Assembly: GCA_905331475.1 (NCBI GenBank)
Contig: CAJNYU010000114.1
Span: 558,001-622,000, forward strand
Length of the DNA stretch: 64,000 bases
Reading direction: 5' to 3'
From: Rotaria socialis
Taxonomy: Eukaryota > Rotifera > Eurotatoria > Philodinida > Philodinidae
Below the pieces are notes generated by a model. That model made no database searches. It was not told the origin of the DNA and saw only the letters and a list, made by a program, of their open reading frames with translations. The position numbers were made by a program, and so were the translations under genes. How positions within the stretch are numbered: position 1 is the first letter of the stretch; every line of letters begins with the position of its first letter. Of this stretch, positions 12,081-25,300 are shown in pieces.

Positions 12081-14353
12081 TGATTCGCAAAGAATCCTAG
12101 TATTATAGAGTGAATTTGGTTATCCTTTTTTTGGCATATGTCCCAACAATATAATAGTAATGATTTCAAAAACTTTTGCCATACTCTGCACAAAAATCCC
12201 AAGATAACTCTACTAATCGAATGAGTTTTTAATTTTCATGTTTTTAAGAGTAATGGTGATGGTTTACATAGTAGCTGGAAGTCTTTCCTAAGCTGGGGTA
12301 TTGAACTTATGTGTTCTGTAATTTTGATTAATACAAAAATCATGATTACTATATGAAAAAGTCTTCGAGCTATCGTACTCATGTTTTTTTCCTTTAAAAT
12401 TTACTCTCATTTTATTATCATTATATATTTTATCATTGAGAACAAAATTGAATTTATGATTAAAATAAATCAAGACAAGAATAAATTCATTATTCCTATC
12501 GTAAAATTAAAGAAAATTTTGAGAGCAATTTTCCCATTGTAAATCTCCTTGCAGTCATTGTGCATGTTTTTATAATTGAGACCACGATTATCTATTCAAT
12601 GACTATCAAAGTTTTTCTATTAAACTCAATTGGCATGAATTCTTTCGTTCAATCAATATCATATTATTTTTCCATTTAACTTTATTTACGCGTGCTACAA
12701 ACTATTTACCCTTCACTTTTCTATTTAGTAAAGAGTGAGTGAAAACATAACGTTGTAATCATAACACACTTATTGCATTTGAATATATTAATAACAAATT
12801 ACTTATGCCATTTTGCTCTTTCTTTGTTTTACAATATTGTCTATTATAATAACATCCTTTTTATTTATTAATCCGTTACGATGTATTACTACTCAATATA
12901 TCAGAATTCCTTTTTTGGATAATTCATTATCAGTCCTAGTTTAATCCTAGATAAAAAAAATAGTGTTAAAAAATCAGAGTTTTACAAACCTATAGAAAGT
13001 TATCAACAGGAGCAAGAATTACAGTATATACCGAAGTATTTTTCAAAATGAGCGAAATTATTTTATAGGTTGCATCAGAATAATCTTGAGCGAGCCATAC
13101 TAACAAATTAAAGCAAATGTTACACATTTAGAATGTTAGTAAAAAAGAAAAAAAAACACTATCTCATATTTTTTAACGTTGTCAGTGTTCGCATTGGAAA
13201 CTCACTATAAAAATTTCATTGAACTTCTAGAAATCATAACAAATATTTTTTTCTCGATGACATTATTTTGTTCATAGATTGGTCTCATGAGGCTGATTTT
13301 GATTACGAGTTTTAAATCGTGGTCTATAGAGAATAGAAACAAAGCTTTGTATGATATATCCCAGAAGATTAATCGATTTTCGCATGGCAACGACGAATAA
13401 CAAGCTTCATAGCTGAAGTTTATGTTGTTTCCTCTTCTTGACACCAATAAATATGTTTGTTTCGGAAAGAAAACAATTGTTGTTGCATCTTAGAAAATAG
13501 ACCACAATCTTTTAACTTTTCTATCGAAATCAATCAGCGTTCGATTACTTAATTCATATCTTTATCAGTATCTATTATTCCAACTAAAGGGTTTCACTGA
13601 AAATTTCCTCGTTTAATTCTCTGCAAAATATGCATAAAAGCTAACAACGAAACATTTTTCATGAGAGTATACAGTATCGAAGTGATGGATTTCGTAAAAG
13701 AATTTTCTCGCAATGGCAATTTCCATTTCCCATCAGGTTAGATCTGTGCAGGCTCACATTTGTATCAGTTCTTCAAAAACATAAAACTCTTTTTGATTAT
13801 TGCTAGTGAGAATTATTTGAAAGGGCTAAAGATTCGTCAATGCTGACTGTTTCCTTCATATTTTAGATAAAATCCTAACGTTGATTCGCCAAATAAACTG
13901 TTTGTTTTGAAAATAACTCGAATATTTGAAAGCAAACATTCAAATTTGAGCATAGATGAAAGTATTTTACAATTTACTCCGATCATTTTCCAGAGAAAAA
14001 CGTCTGATAAAATATTTATCAAAGTGTAAATATCGATTTTTGATATAATATTTAGCAAGAGTTTTTCAAACGCTTCCGAATGGATGATTACACTTGCTTT
14101 TGTCTAGCACGTCTAACATCGAAGCGGACAAAAGTCAACAGATTCGTGTTGCAAAATATTTTAGAGAGATCATTAAACGTATAATGTTTAATTCTTTGTG
14201 GATATATTCAACGGTTCTTTTTATACTTGTAATACATGTCATCAAGAATTTTCTTGTAATATAATCACGACAAAGTAATAGATACTGTCCGATGCATTAA
14301 TAAAATACTCAGAGACTCATCTATTCTGAAATATCTAGGGGTGACGTCTTAGA

Positions 14354-14388
14354 ATTAGTATTAGTATTAGTATTAGTATTAGTATTAG
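14354..14388. repeat. (ATTAGT)n hexanucleotide array
   Basis: Nearly six perfect tandem copies of ATTAGT in non-coding DNA, followed by degenerate TTAG-containing sequence. Confidence 0.9.
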
Positions 14389-14930
14389 AGAAATACTGCC
14401 ATTTTTCTATTAGAATTAAGAAAATATTTTAATGTCTTTACATTGATGTTAAAAAATAATTTAATACTTTGATATTAGCACTACCTTAACATTAACACTA
14501 TTTTATATATTTTCAGGAGCATGATATCATTGCAATCCAAATACTAAATCAAAACTAATGTTGAAATTTTCAATTATTTTTTTTAACACTAATACAAAAA
14601 CATTAAATAATTTTCTTGATTTGAATATAAAAGTAATAAATATAGTCTTAACTAATTTGCTGCTAATGCTAAGCCGTTATCCAAAGAGATATCCAGTTTA
14701 ACAATAATTACGAAGGTAATATACATTTCTACGTGTATAGAAAGACATTCATTTATTCCTATTACAATTTCTCTTACTTATTTATTTTCATAGTTTTTCT
14801 TAATGCGAAGATAATAGAATTTCTTTTTGACCAAAACTCACCATAAAAAGGTACTAACGAACTGATAAACTAAATTAAAAATGTATTTTTATTTTATAAA
14901 AAATCTAAAATATTTTCAGTTTGAAAAATA

Positions 14931-16264
14931 TTACAACGAAGTTCTTTCTAGTTCGTCACAATTAATTGCCCGTGATAGTTTATTTAAATCAATAGAAGGC
15001 AACTCACATTCCCCACCAATAGCACTTTCTCCATCATCAATAATTTTATCTTGTATTACATTTTCATAAATCATGTTCGATACATTATTTCCTATATGAT
15101 GTTGCCTCTTTTTCTTTAATTTATGTAAACGAATATTAATCGAAGGTGTTCGCTGTGAAGAAGCATAAACATTTGTTAAAATAAGATTATTTGCTTTTCG
15201 TTGTTGGTGTCGTCGTCGTCGTTGATATCTTGTTGTATTGGGTGCTGTTCTTTTTGGACATAATATTAGTTTTCGAAATTCTCTTCGAAAATCTTGCCCA
15301 CTTAATGTATATAATATAAAATTTAATGCATGCTTCGTATACCACAATGATTCAAGCAGATCAATGACGACTAGCTTTGTATCGGAAGCTGCGGTTGGTG
15401 AGGTGAAACGATTTATACATATATATATGACTGAGGGACATGTTAAAAGCATAAAGGCTAATGTAACTGATAATAACATGATCGTAAGACGATTATTTCG
15501 TTTTTGTTTTCTGGATGTTAACAAAATGCCAGTATGTTTCGTAGTACGTATTATACCTATATTTGTAAATATCATCAGAAAACATGGAATAATAGCGACA
15601 GAAAGTAAGTCAAATATTGGTATATATAAAGCAAACAATTTTTTATATTGTAAAGGTGCTATGCATACGAAGCTAGTTATTATATGATAGGTTTCGTTAG
15701 AAACATTTCTATTTTTGTGCACTGCTGCACTACGTAACTTCATGTCAATGCCTATAGATAAGAAAATAAGTAAAGATAATTTCTTAGAATAAATAAAATG
15801 TTTCTTGTGTGTTTTTGCTTACCTACAATGTAAAAGTAGTGCATATTAACAAGACATACAATAATAAAAAGAACACATGTTGATTTAATCACACGCCATC
15901 CAACATAACGACCTGGAAAAAGATTTTTCATAATGAAATACCGATCCAAACTAACAATAACAAGTATCCATGACGCTAAATGTGAAAGTGTTGAAGAAAA
16001 GAATATAAATGATCGACACATCCACAATGATGTATTACGTAAATCGACATGAAATATATGTCGATATAAAAATCTCGCCGATCTCATATAAATAAATAAA
16101 ATATCAATAACAGCAAGTATACATAAATACTGGCATGTCGATTGACGACGAAAACGTTTTCGTAAAAGAATTTTCAAACATAATATATTACCTATAGTAC
16201 CAAATATCATTAAACAAGGATAAAATATACGGACAAGACCAAGACGAATTAGTTCAGGCCACAT
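14931..16264 (-). CDS. Rhodopsin-like (class A) G protein-coupled receptor
   Basis: Two exons, 16264-15823 and 15751-14931, with a 71 bp intron, give 420 residues and seven hydrophobic segments. TM1 has GN (GTIGNILCL), TM2 has the conserved Asp (AVIDILF), TM3 is preceded by WMC at residue 83 and ends SLDRY (DRY at 107-109). A Cys in the second extracellular loop can pair with Cys83. TM6 contains LLTCPSVIY. TM7 reads NFILY in place of NPxxY, followed by a basic helix-8-like GQDFRREFRK. The tail is rich in Arg, His and Ser. The N-terminus before TM1 is only about 12 residues, as in many peptide receptors. The ligand is unknown; layout resembles the invertebrate FMRFamide-receptor-like group. 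Confidence 0.85.
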
Positions 16265-19200
16265 ATTTTATGTAATAACTTGCATCTATATCTAAAATGA
16301 TGATGAAGGAATGAAAATAAACGTATATAGTATATCACGAATATCCGCTGGTAAATAAGTCAAGTTCATTTTATGAATAATCAAATGTTCGAAATCAATC
16401 TTTTTTATCTGCTTTGTTGAACAACATCTAATCAATAAAAAACAAGAAGACAAACGAAATATCAGCTCACTTTTTCATTCAAAAATTTAGAAAAAATAAA
16501 TTTTATTTTTATAATTTGTTTATCTAATCTATGCGATACGAAGTATTCTTCTTAGTTTTCTTTTTAACTGTTTCCAGAAGAAAAACGCAGAGAAAAACTA
16601 CTGATTTTAATGAGAAATGACAAGCATAACATCTTTCTTTTATTAACATTCATATATCAGCAATGATTAGCAGTGAGTTTCACTGACTTGCTGAAACAAG
16701 TCGTATCTTTTTTTTCTTTCCTATTTACTTAACTTTCAGTCGATAGCTACGGGCGCTAAATGAACAATATCTTTGACTAGTATACTATTCTATAAATTTT
16801 ACTAATTTTTTTCTACAATCTAGTACTTATTACAAATAGATCTCTTATAGACTCAACGAAAATTTCGAGTAAACCATTTTTTTTATCTTTCGATCTGTCT
16901 ATTGAGCATACAAATAATTATCTTTTTGAATATGGCAAAACAGTACTCAAAATAAAATGCTCAATCAAATTAAATTTTTGCATTGATAGAAATTCAATTT
17001 GAGATCTACGAAACTACATTTTATCTATAGCCACGCTAAAAAAGGTTTCATATAACGATTTTATAGTTTTGACAATAGTTTTCATACAATATGAATACGT
17101 TTTATTTCATAGTTACCGAACTACTTGCTAATCTGCATGTAATAAAAAGAAAGAATAGTAGAAAATTTCACATTTACGATGTATGAAAACCATTTGTTTG
17201 GAGACGATCAGTAAAAAAAACATTGATCTGTAGTTTGACTGCAGCAGAAAAAAAAGCTGCCTCTGCTAATACATGTGATAATATTCAGGCTAGAAATATG
17301 TATAGAATGAAGGATATGCACAATAAAAAGAAAGTTCAGTCTTAATACTGGGTAGTAAAGATTTCTCAAGATATATCACCAGCAACACATAGCTAGTGAA
17401 ACTTTTAATTGTATCCTATGAAAAATTGTGTGTTGTTTGCTAATAGTGTTTCCGTTTGCTCACATTATATCCAAACATTTGTAAAAAAATGTCAAGAAAG
17501 TAAGTATTCATAGCAATAAAATGTCATCATGCATCATTGAGCTATCAACAAGAACACTTATCTTAAATACCTGATCTTTCATGTCCTAGACATATCGAAA
17601 TAGCATTCATTGTTACTGTGTAGGCTCTTTTAGATTATATATATATATAAACAAATGGAAAATTTCATTAGACAGTCATTTAAGATTCTTTTTCCTATGA
17701 AGACTATTGGGTTCAATAAAAAATTTTAATTAATTTATGCATAGCAGAGAATAAATCAAGTTAAATTTTTGTTAGACTGTTTGAATTAAAGCTGGCTACA
17801 AACCTTTACAGCATATTTGCATAGAACAGAAAGAAACTGCTGATACCAAAAATAATTTAAGTAGCGAATGCATTTATTAAGTACAATATGTGACTATCGA
17901 AAATGAATAAAAGAAAGACAGAAATTTAGAGAAAAAAAAGTTGTTTACGAAGAAGATCGTTTCAAATAAATTGCATAATCTAGATGAGAAAATACAGGAA
18001 GTTTTAACTTGTCAAGGAAAAATAACAATTGAAACTGAAAACAATAAAGTTTACTTAAAGACTCATATAAAATAGTAACACTTACCATGAAGAAAGTGTA
18101 AACAGCACATTAATGAGAAGGTAAAATAAACTAAACGAATAAAATGATTCTATTGGTGTTCTTGCTTGTATCGAATATAAATGAGAATAAAAAGTCGGTT
18201 TTTATATGCCAGTTAGAAACATACACCATTGTGTATTTGGATGTGTATGGATCTGACTGAAAAACAAATGGGATTTCTCTTGTCAAAAATTAGAATAAAA
18301 TATTACAGATTAATGGTTTAATGAATCTGTGAGAAACTACGAAATGTTGGCTCTATGTAATTTTCGAATAGACAAATGTCATAATCGATCTGAATCTCTC
18401 AGGTACGCATAGTTTCTATAACACATCATATATATTTTTCAATGAAGCTTAATTATAGACCTTTTTTACACGTTTTACCGTTTCAAATAATTATCTGGTA
18501 TTCAGGTCATACAGTCTTTTTCCTGAATTAAAAATGTGATTAACTTTATAAGAAAGTCTGACTTCTTTCAAAGTAAATTGAAATTTTCCATTTATTCCTG
18601 CCTTTCCTTAGCGATATGAGATTCAATACAAATCAAAACAATGTACCACCAATGATGACTAAATGTCGATTTTCAAGTCTGTGTTGCTAATGAAAAAAGA
18701 ACACACGTGATTGTAATTACTGATGTAACATATATTTTGGTCTTAAATAATTCGTATTTGACATTGCAATACCGAGAATATATTGCCGTTATGTAACATC
18801 TGCTATTGTATTCACCGAGATTTTTTTAATCTTTGCATCAGTATACTTGTAGTAATTTCTAAGATTTGCATGTATTCATAGCATTTATTTTGAGATCTTC
18901 TAAATGCTTGATGCATACACGCCAACTTATTCGATTCATAATTGATCTCAATTTTAGCACTTCTCATGTGTTAACTATCGTTTTCTAGCTTCATAATAGG
19001 TTTTGAGAAAAACATTTGATTGTAACAAAGGAAAGTATATGCTGAAATGCTCATCTGTGATCCATGAATCTTCACAACGATGAAAGGAGACTATTGGGAA
19101 AATCTATTTTTCCGACTCATTGATAGAAGCAACAAGAATACTAGACTAAACTGATTATCGAATACTTATTTCAGAAATACGTAAAGATCTATTTTTTCAA

Positions 19201-19957
19201 CTTGTACACATCATATGACTACCAAATTTATTCAGTAAGATTTTTTCACAATACTTTCTCATTGATTGAGCGCTAGAGAAAACCGTCGTATTTCTTTGAC
19301 TGGAGTCAATTGTTTGTACACGATTATAAAGAGAAAAGAGATTTCAATCATATTCCTACAGATTTGGTATATAAAAGTACAAAAGTCGCAATTTTTCAGT
19401 AACTATACCTTGTGAGTATAAGATTATGTTTTAGATTACTTAGGAACATAACTATTCATAAAATAGAAGAACACAAAATTTTCTACAGTGACTTTTTTTA
19501 ATTGGAATTAAGTAATTTACTTGACAGTACGAAGTACGTTTTCAATGCCTGGCTCCTCTCTAATGCTTGAGTTAGTAGAGAGAAAGTGTAGTGCAAACCT
19601 TTTATTCACTAGTATCAATATTGACTGTCGATATTTATGTCAATTATTTTCATTCTCAACCGTGTATGGTATAATCTTTGAATAAGATCGATGAATTTAT
19701 TGCTCATGTTCTATAATCATTTTTATTAGTGTTTCAATAAAAATATTTACTTTAGTATTTGATTCGAAAACAGCTGCTTGAAAAGTATCCCGAAGAGAAG
19801 TAAAATATTTATTATTCATATTTCTTTTGCATTAATTTAGCATCACATAAAAACAAAAACAAAACACTATCACGAGTATCCAATAGTCTAGAAAAGAAAG
19901 CATATTAATGATAATTGATGTATAACTGTTACAAAAAAAAACAATTTAATCTTTTCT
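16265..19957. other. 3.7 kb intergenic stretch, nothing recognised
   Basis: No coding frame stands out on either strand. It contains the upstream region of the GPCR gene and the 3' flank of the C45 hydrolase, plus a short TA run near 17640. Poly-A and poly-T tracts are frequent but no element boundary is visible. Confidence 0.5.
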
Positions 19958-21390
19958 CTAACTCAACAATTCTCCTAGATTATAAATTAATGTTGTTTGA
20001 TTTTTTTCTTTTGGATTGCTTTGATAAACAGTAAGTTCTAAGGTTAGAAAATTGATGTGTACTGTGCATAGTGTTGCAGAATTAATATTAGTTTGATTTG
20101 GTAAACGAAAGATAGGAAACAATTGATTTTTATCATCACCCAATAAAGATAGAGCATCGTCAATAGTAAATATTTCTCCAATTTCTTGAGCACGTCTCCA
20201 ACGACTATATGATGATTCAAGTGCTTTCTGTTGAATAATAACATCATTTAAATGTTCGTAATGGTTATAATGAACAAGAAAATTCAATGCTGTAGAAAAG
20301 TTTTTCTCCTTTTCAACAGTTTCTTCACTATTGATAATAAGATGTTTGCTAATATAGTTTTCGTTATCAATGTTTAAATTCGGACCTAGTTCATAGTTAA
20401 GTAAGTATTGAGATTGATGTATGAAACCTCCATTGATACAAAACCCATATGCGATCGGTGATGATTGAAGTAATTTATCTAATTCATCTTCATTTTGTAT
20501 TGAAAGTAATGCTCGATTAACTATTTGTCTTGGTAGACGACCATGTCCGACAAAATTTGGATAAAGTCCATTTAATGAACATGCAAAGCCATGTTTATTT
20601 ACACCAAAAGCGTTTCCTTAATAGAGAGAAGATTAATAAGCTATCACAAAAATGCTATTTATTTACCTGGAATAGATCCAGCATAACAAAAAGCGATAAA
20701 TTTTTCATTTGGACTTTCTCGTTTATCATCATTATATTTACTTGATTGAATATCGGCTTCAACAAGGTAACTTGTCGTAAATAAAGTCGCTGAATGATCT
20801 TCATTATGTAATAATGATAAAGTATTAGTATCTTTTCGATTAATCAATACAGTGGTACAACCTTTCTCACCAGTCTCATTGTCGGAGTTTTTCTTCTCTT
20901 CCGATAAACGATAAGCTGTTCGAGTTTCATTCAAAAAGTTTAAAACAAGTATTTGTTCTAAAGCAATATTTGAACCATCAGCTAAACCACGAATTTCATC
21001 CCAATACCACGGATATAATAGACGTATTTTTTCCACGAAATCTTGATATAATCTACGACCATCATCAGTTTGTACGAATGTAAATAGTTTTGATAAATAA
21101 GTAAGATCATTAGCAATACGATGACGAATTACTTCATGCGTCAAAATTCCTATGGTGTGTGCACATTCATAATGGGTACCTTTAACACGATGCAACGGAA
21201 TTCTAAATGAGGTCATTGCTCGCGTTTTATTCACGTGCGTAATACCTGTAAAAAAGAAAGCAAAATACAACGTTTTTTCATAAGAGTAAAAGAAAAACAC
21301 ACACAAAAATATAATAACATGATGAGATAATGCTCATATACCTGAATTAAGTCGAACACAAGTACGATAGACAGCAAAGATAAGTTTCAT
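19958..21390 (-). CDS. Peptidase C45 / Tan-like N-terminal-nucleophile hydrolase
   Basis: This family includes fungal acyl-CoA:6-aminopenicillanate acyltransferase and insect Tan, which hydrolyses beta-alanyl-dopamine and carcinine. The precursor cleaves itself between Gly and Cys, exposing Cys as nucleophile. Exons 21390-21342, 21245-20667 and 20616-19958 (introns 96 and 50 bp) give 428 residues. The cleavage site is GCTTVL, with Cys at about residue 146. Other family blocks are VKGTHYECAHTIG, YPWYWDEIRGLADG, SLLHNEDH, AFCYAGSIPGNAFGVNKHGFACSLNGL. The start at 21390 comes from a small first exon spliced in frame; an alternative start is the MTSFRIP Met in exon 2. The true substrate is unknown. 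It is transcribed divergently from OFD1. Confidence 0.85.
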
Positions 21391-21749
21391 TCGTTATCTT
21401 GCATTCCTTCTTTTTAAATTGTTTTTTCTGCATTTAAAACCTATGTGTGAAAAAACACGCACTTTTTATAATTGTAGGATGTTATACATATGATTTTGTT
21501 TGCTTTAAATCACATATGTGAAGAACCACTATCGTAAACCGGTTTAGCAACGGGCTACCCATCTATCTATGTATGTTTTTTCAACAATAATTCCTGGACT
21601 GGCTAAAAAGAGAGCCAATGAAAAAACGATAAATGTTCAAGATACACTGTGCGTAGAGGCGTCGTGATAGGAAACGCATTCATTATGGTAGTTGTGGTTG
21701 CGTACGATATAATTTCATTCAGATTATATTTTCAAGACTTTCTTAAAAA
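21391..21749. promoter_or_regulatory. Shared divergent promoter region
   Basis: Only 359 bp separate the start codons of the C45 hydrolase (minus) and OFD1 (plus), so both promoters must be here or overlap. No TATA box or known factor site can be assigned with confidence by eye. Confidence 0.45.
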
Positions 21750-22290
21750 ATGACGACTGTTGAACAAAATGGTCTTAGTGGAAGAGATCTTCGAATTAAG
21801 CTATTTGATTTAATGAAATCAAAAGGCATCATTGATAATGTCAAAGTAAATGCAGCAATCTTTTTTTTCGATCGATAGTAATTTCATTATTCTAATATTC
21901 TAAATGGTTTGTAAAATATTTCAGTCGCATTTACGTGGTCGCTTAATTCATGAGTTACGCGGTGGTTTTGATGATCAAATTCGATTTTCATCTTCAACTA
22001 TACAGCCGACACTTTTAGTTCGTGCACTCAATGGATTGATTATCGATTATTTTCAAGGTCAAAAATATGATTATACAACAAGTGTTTTTATACCTGAAGC
22101 AAATATCAATGACTATCGAGTATATTAAAATAATTATCATTATCAAAAAAATATAATAATAATAAACGTTTATCTCTCACTTTTAGACTTTGTCTGATGC
22201 AGAAATTCTTCGACTACTTAATATCTCAACAGAATCATGTTTTTATAAGAACATTGTACGAATATTAGAAACAAGTTTTAGATTTATTGT

Positions 22291-22321
<31 letters not shown>

Positions 22322-25300
22322 GAAATCCAATAGTGAAATAAATGGTCATAAAAATTTGTTGATATCGATGCTTACATGTATTGCATCATGGTTACCAGGT
22401 TCATCCCAAAATAATAGCACACAAACATCGAATGATTTATGGGCAGGTTCTGTTGCTGGATCAACACTTGGTTAGTCTTTAGTTCTTTTCTTTTTTACGG
22501 AATTAACAAACAAAATTCACAAGACAATGAGTGTAAAAATAGACTTTAGCTGATATTTGGTTAAGTTCTACGCTTTGGATAGGAGAGGAAAATAGATAAT
22601 AATCAAGTTAATAGTTTATTTTTTCACATCAGGATATTCACTAAATGTTGCGTGAGCGACTCACATAATTTGAAAAGACAAAGTGTTGAACTAAATATTT
22701 TGATTTTATGTTACAAGAAAAATGAAGCACGTTTTACGAAACTTTCTCCTTAATAATATTTCCCTGTTGTTTGTTCAGAACCTCATGTTAGCTACTATAA
22801 GAAAATATTTTTCACAAATGAATAGTATTCGAATAATCATTTATTTGATCGAGTTAGACAACTAGCATATCCTGTGCTAAGTGGTTCACATTTCAATTAT
22901 TCACTATCTTGATGAAACTCAGCAACAGTTCTCAGGACAACGAAATCTTCCTTGATTTGCACAGCCAGTTCGAACGTGTCGAAATAGTTTTGAAATGATT
23001 ACTTGAGAAAATTAACAAACATATTTCAAAAGTATTAATGTACACAAAGAATCTTTTCCGTAGATTGCAATATAATTATTTATTTCAATTAGTGAAAATT
23101 TCCAAAGAGTTATTCGTAGAAAAGAAAAAGAGACACAATTACTAAAAAGAATTACTTTCCGAAATATTTATTTTACAATTAGAGTTACTCTTCTATATGT
23201 ATGTCTTTCAGGCGAAAATAGTATACTACCGTAGATGTTAAGTTTGAGAGAATGACAAATATCCTTCGAACTCCTATGTAATTAAATATATTATCAAGGC
23301 TTGATAATAATGAAAGTCTATGCATTCAAATAATTAGTTTCGCAAATTGAATTTGAAATTAATTTTCTTTGCTATTTAGATGAAAAACTAAACAATCTTG
23401 ATGCAATGTATACCAATCGTCATGATGATTTAATGTCAATGCAGAATTTATCAACCGAAGAAAAATTATTATTATTTCAAAAAAATGTTGAATTAAGAAC
23501 TAAAGAAAATCTAAAGCAACAAGTAAAATTAATTCTATACATGAGTCATTTCAGTCACAATGTAACAGACTAGTGTTACCTTTCACTGACTTTGATTCTT
23601 TGTGAATATTATTTTTCTGAATAAGTTCCTTTAAAGCATGAATATATGTAAAATATAAGCTATTTCGCACTACCATCAATATAATTAGTCAGTTAAAAAA
23701 TAGTAAGACAATTTGTTTCTATCCATGAGAGAAAAGAATCAAAACACTACACGATAGAATGTCTGAATCAATTTTATAGAGATTTTATCAAATCTTGAAC
23801 TATACATCATATAGTTGTCAGAAATATGACGCTTCAAACTAAAGGATTTTTTAAAACTATAATACATAATGTAAAGTTGATACTTTGTGTGTTTCACTTG
23901 GTTGAAGCTAGCCAAAGTACACTAGCGCTGTTTCACTTTCAGTTATTAGGATTAAATTAAGATGTATTCTATAAATCTATAAAATAGAACAAGAAAATTG
24001 TTAAAGCTCGCTATACCAGCAGTTTAGTATGTCAAAGTGGTGCTCATAATGAATGACTTACTTCATATATATATATATGGATGCGATAGAATAAAAATAC
24101 CTCAGTATATATTTCTTTAGATGGATCAATTTCGTGAAAATGAAATTAAAAAAGTGCGTGATGAAGAACGTTCGAAATGTCAAATGGAATTGCAATCACT
24201 TCGAAAAGAAGTTCGTCACATTTAAACAAAATGATGTCGTATTCTTATTTTGTTTTTAGCTTGAAATCTTGTACAAATCAAAACAAGATACTTTAAATGA
24301 AAAGGAAATGCGTATCGGAGAGAGATTCAAAGCGGAACTTGAAGTTTGCTTGATTTTTTCATTTGTTTTAAAATTCACAGCAATTTTTATTTATTATTAG
24401 AATGAAAGACGTGATTTATATGTTCAACGACAATCATTTCTCGAAGAATTAAAAACTATGAAAATGCGAGAAACAGAAAATCAAAGAAATCTGGAATTAC
24501 GAGAACGGTAATTCTGAGGAAAAAATATAAATTTTATATGATAAAATCACCTTTTCGAGATGTTCGTGTTTTTGTTCGATATTATAGAATAATTTGTAAT
24601 TTTATGATAGTGCTCTAACCCATAGGCTGATCTAATAGCATTACTAACCTATCACATCTGCTTTACGTAGAATTCAAACAGAAAAATATATGAGAAAAAA
24701 AGAGATGCGCGTGTTTATTAAGAAATATTTCATTAGGCATTTTACAAGCAAGTCGCCCGAAGTAATTTCTCACTTTTCAGCTCATGTTTTGAAAATCTCG
24801 TAAAAAGCTCCCTACTCATAGAATCCTATATCAACTTCGATTCACAAGTTTTCTCGATAGAAGAAAATGATTTTTTCCAGATTTTTTATCATCAGATAGG
24901 ATCTGAGCAAGAAAATTAAACGAAGAAGTTTTCATCAGAATATTTCTTTATAAGTAAGTCTTATGGCCTTTAAAATATTTTGAAATTTTCAGTCAGAAAA
25001 GTTGTTATTTATCAAGTCTAACATTTTCAACAAGAAAATATTCTCTTTTTTTTGAATGAAAAATGCAGAATATTCTCAAGTGAAGGAGACGGATGAAGAA
25101 AAGTTTTGGCTAATATATCAATGTTCTATCTGATGATAAAACTTTCATACGACACAATCGAGAAGACCTGTTAGTCGTCAATCTCCATTGCTTGATTATC
25201 ATACTCCGTAGATACTCTCTTTGTTGTTGAAATTTGAGCTAACAAAAGAATGAATAAGCTTTTATATTTCACTCCTATAAATAGTTCAAGTCCTAATAGT

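Larger units (their letters stand above)
8850..14930. other. Gene-poor 6 kb stretch
   Basis: I find no frame above about 81 codons and no conserved segment on either strand. It holds a (CA)/(GA) microsatellite near 12060 and a TTAGTA hexamer array near 14354. Regulatory sequence for the GPCR gene would be at the other side (above 16264), so this part is its 3' flank and intergenic DNA. Confidence 0.5.

Noticed and set aside
15238-15687. 149-codon plus-strand frame
   Set aside because: It is the antisense shadow of the GPCR second exon, which has clear TM motifs on the minus strand.
25280-25300. B-box-like AGTTCAAGTCC suggesting a tRNA
   Set aside because: No A box at the right distance and no cloverleaf could be drawn by eye.
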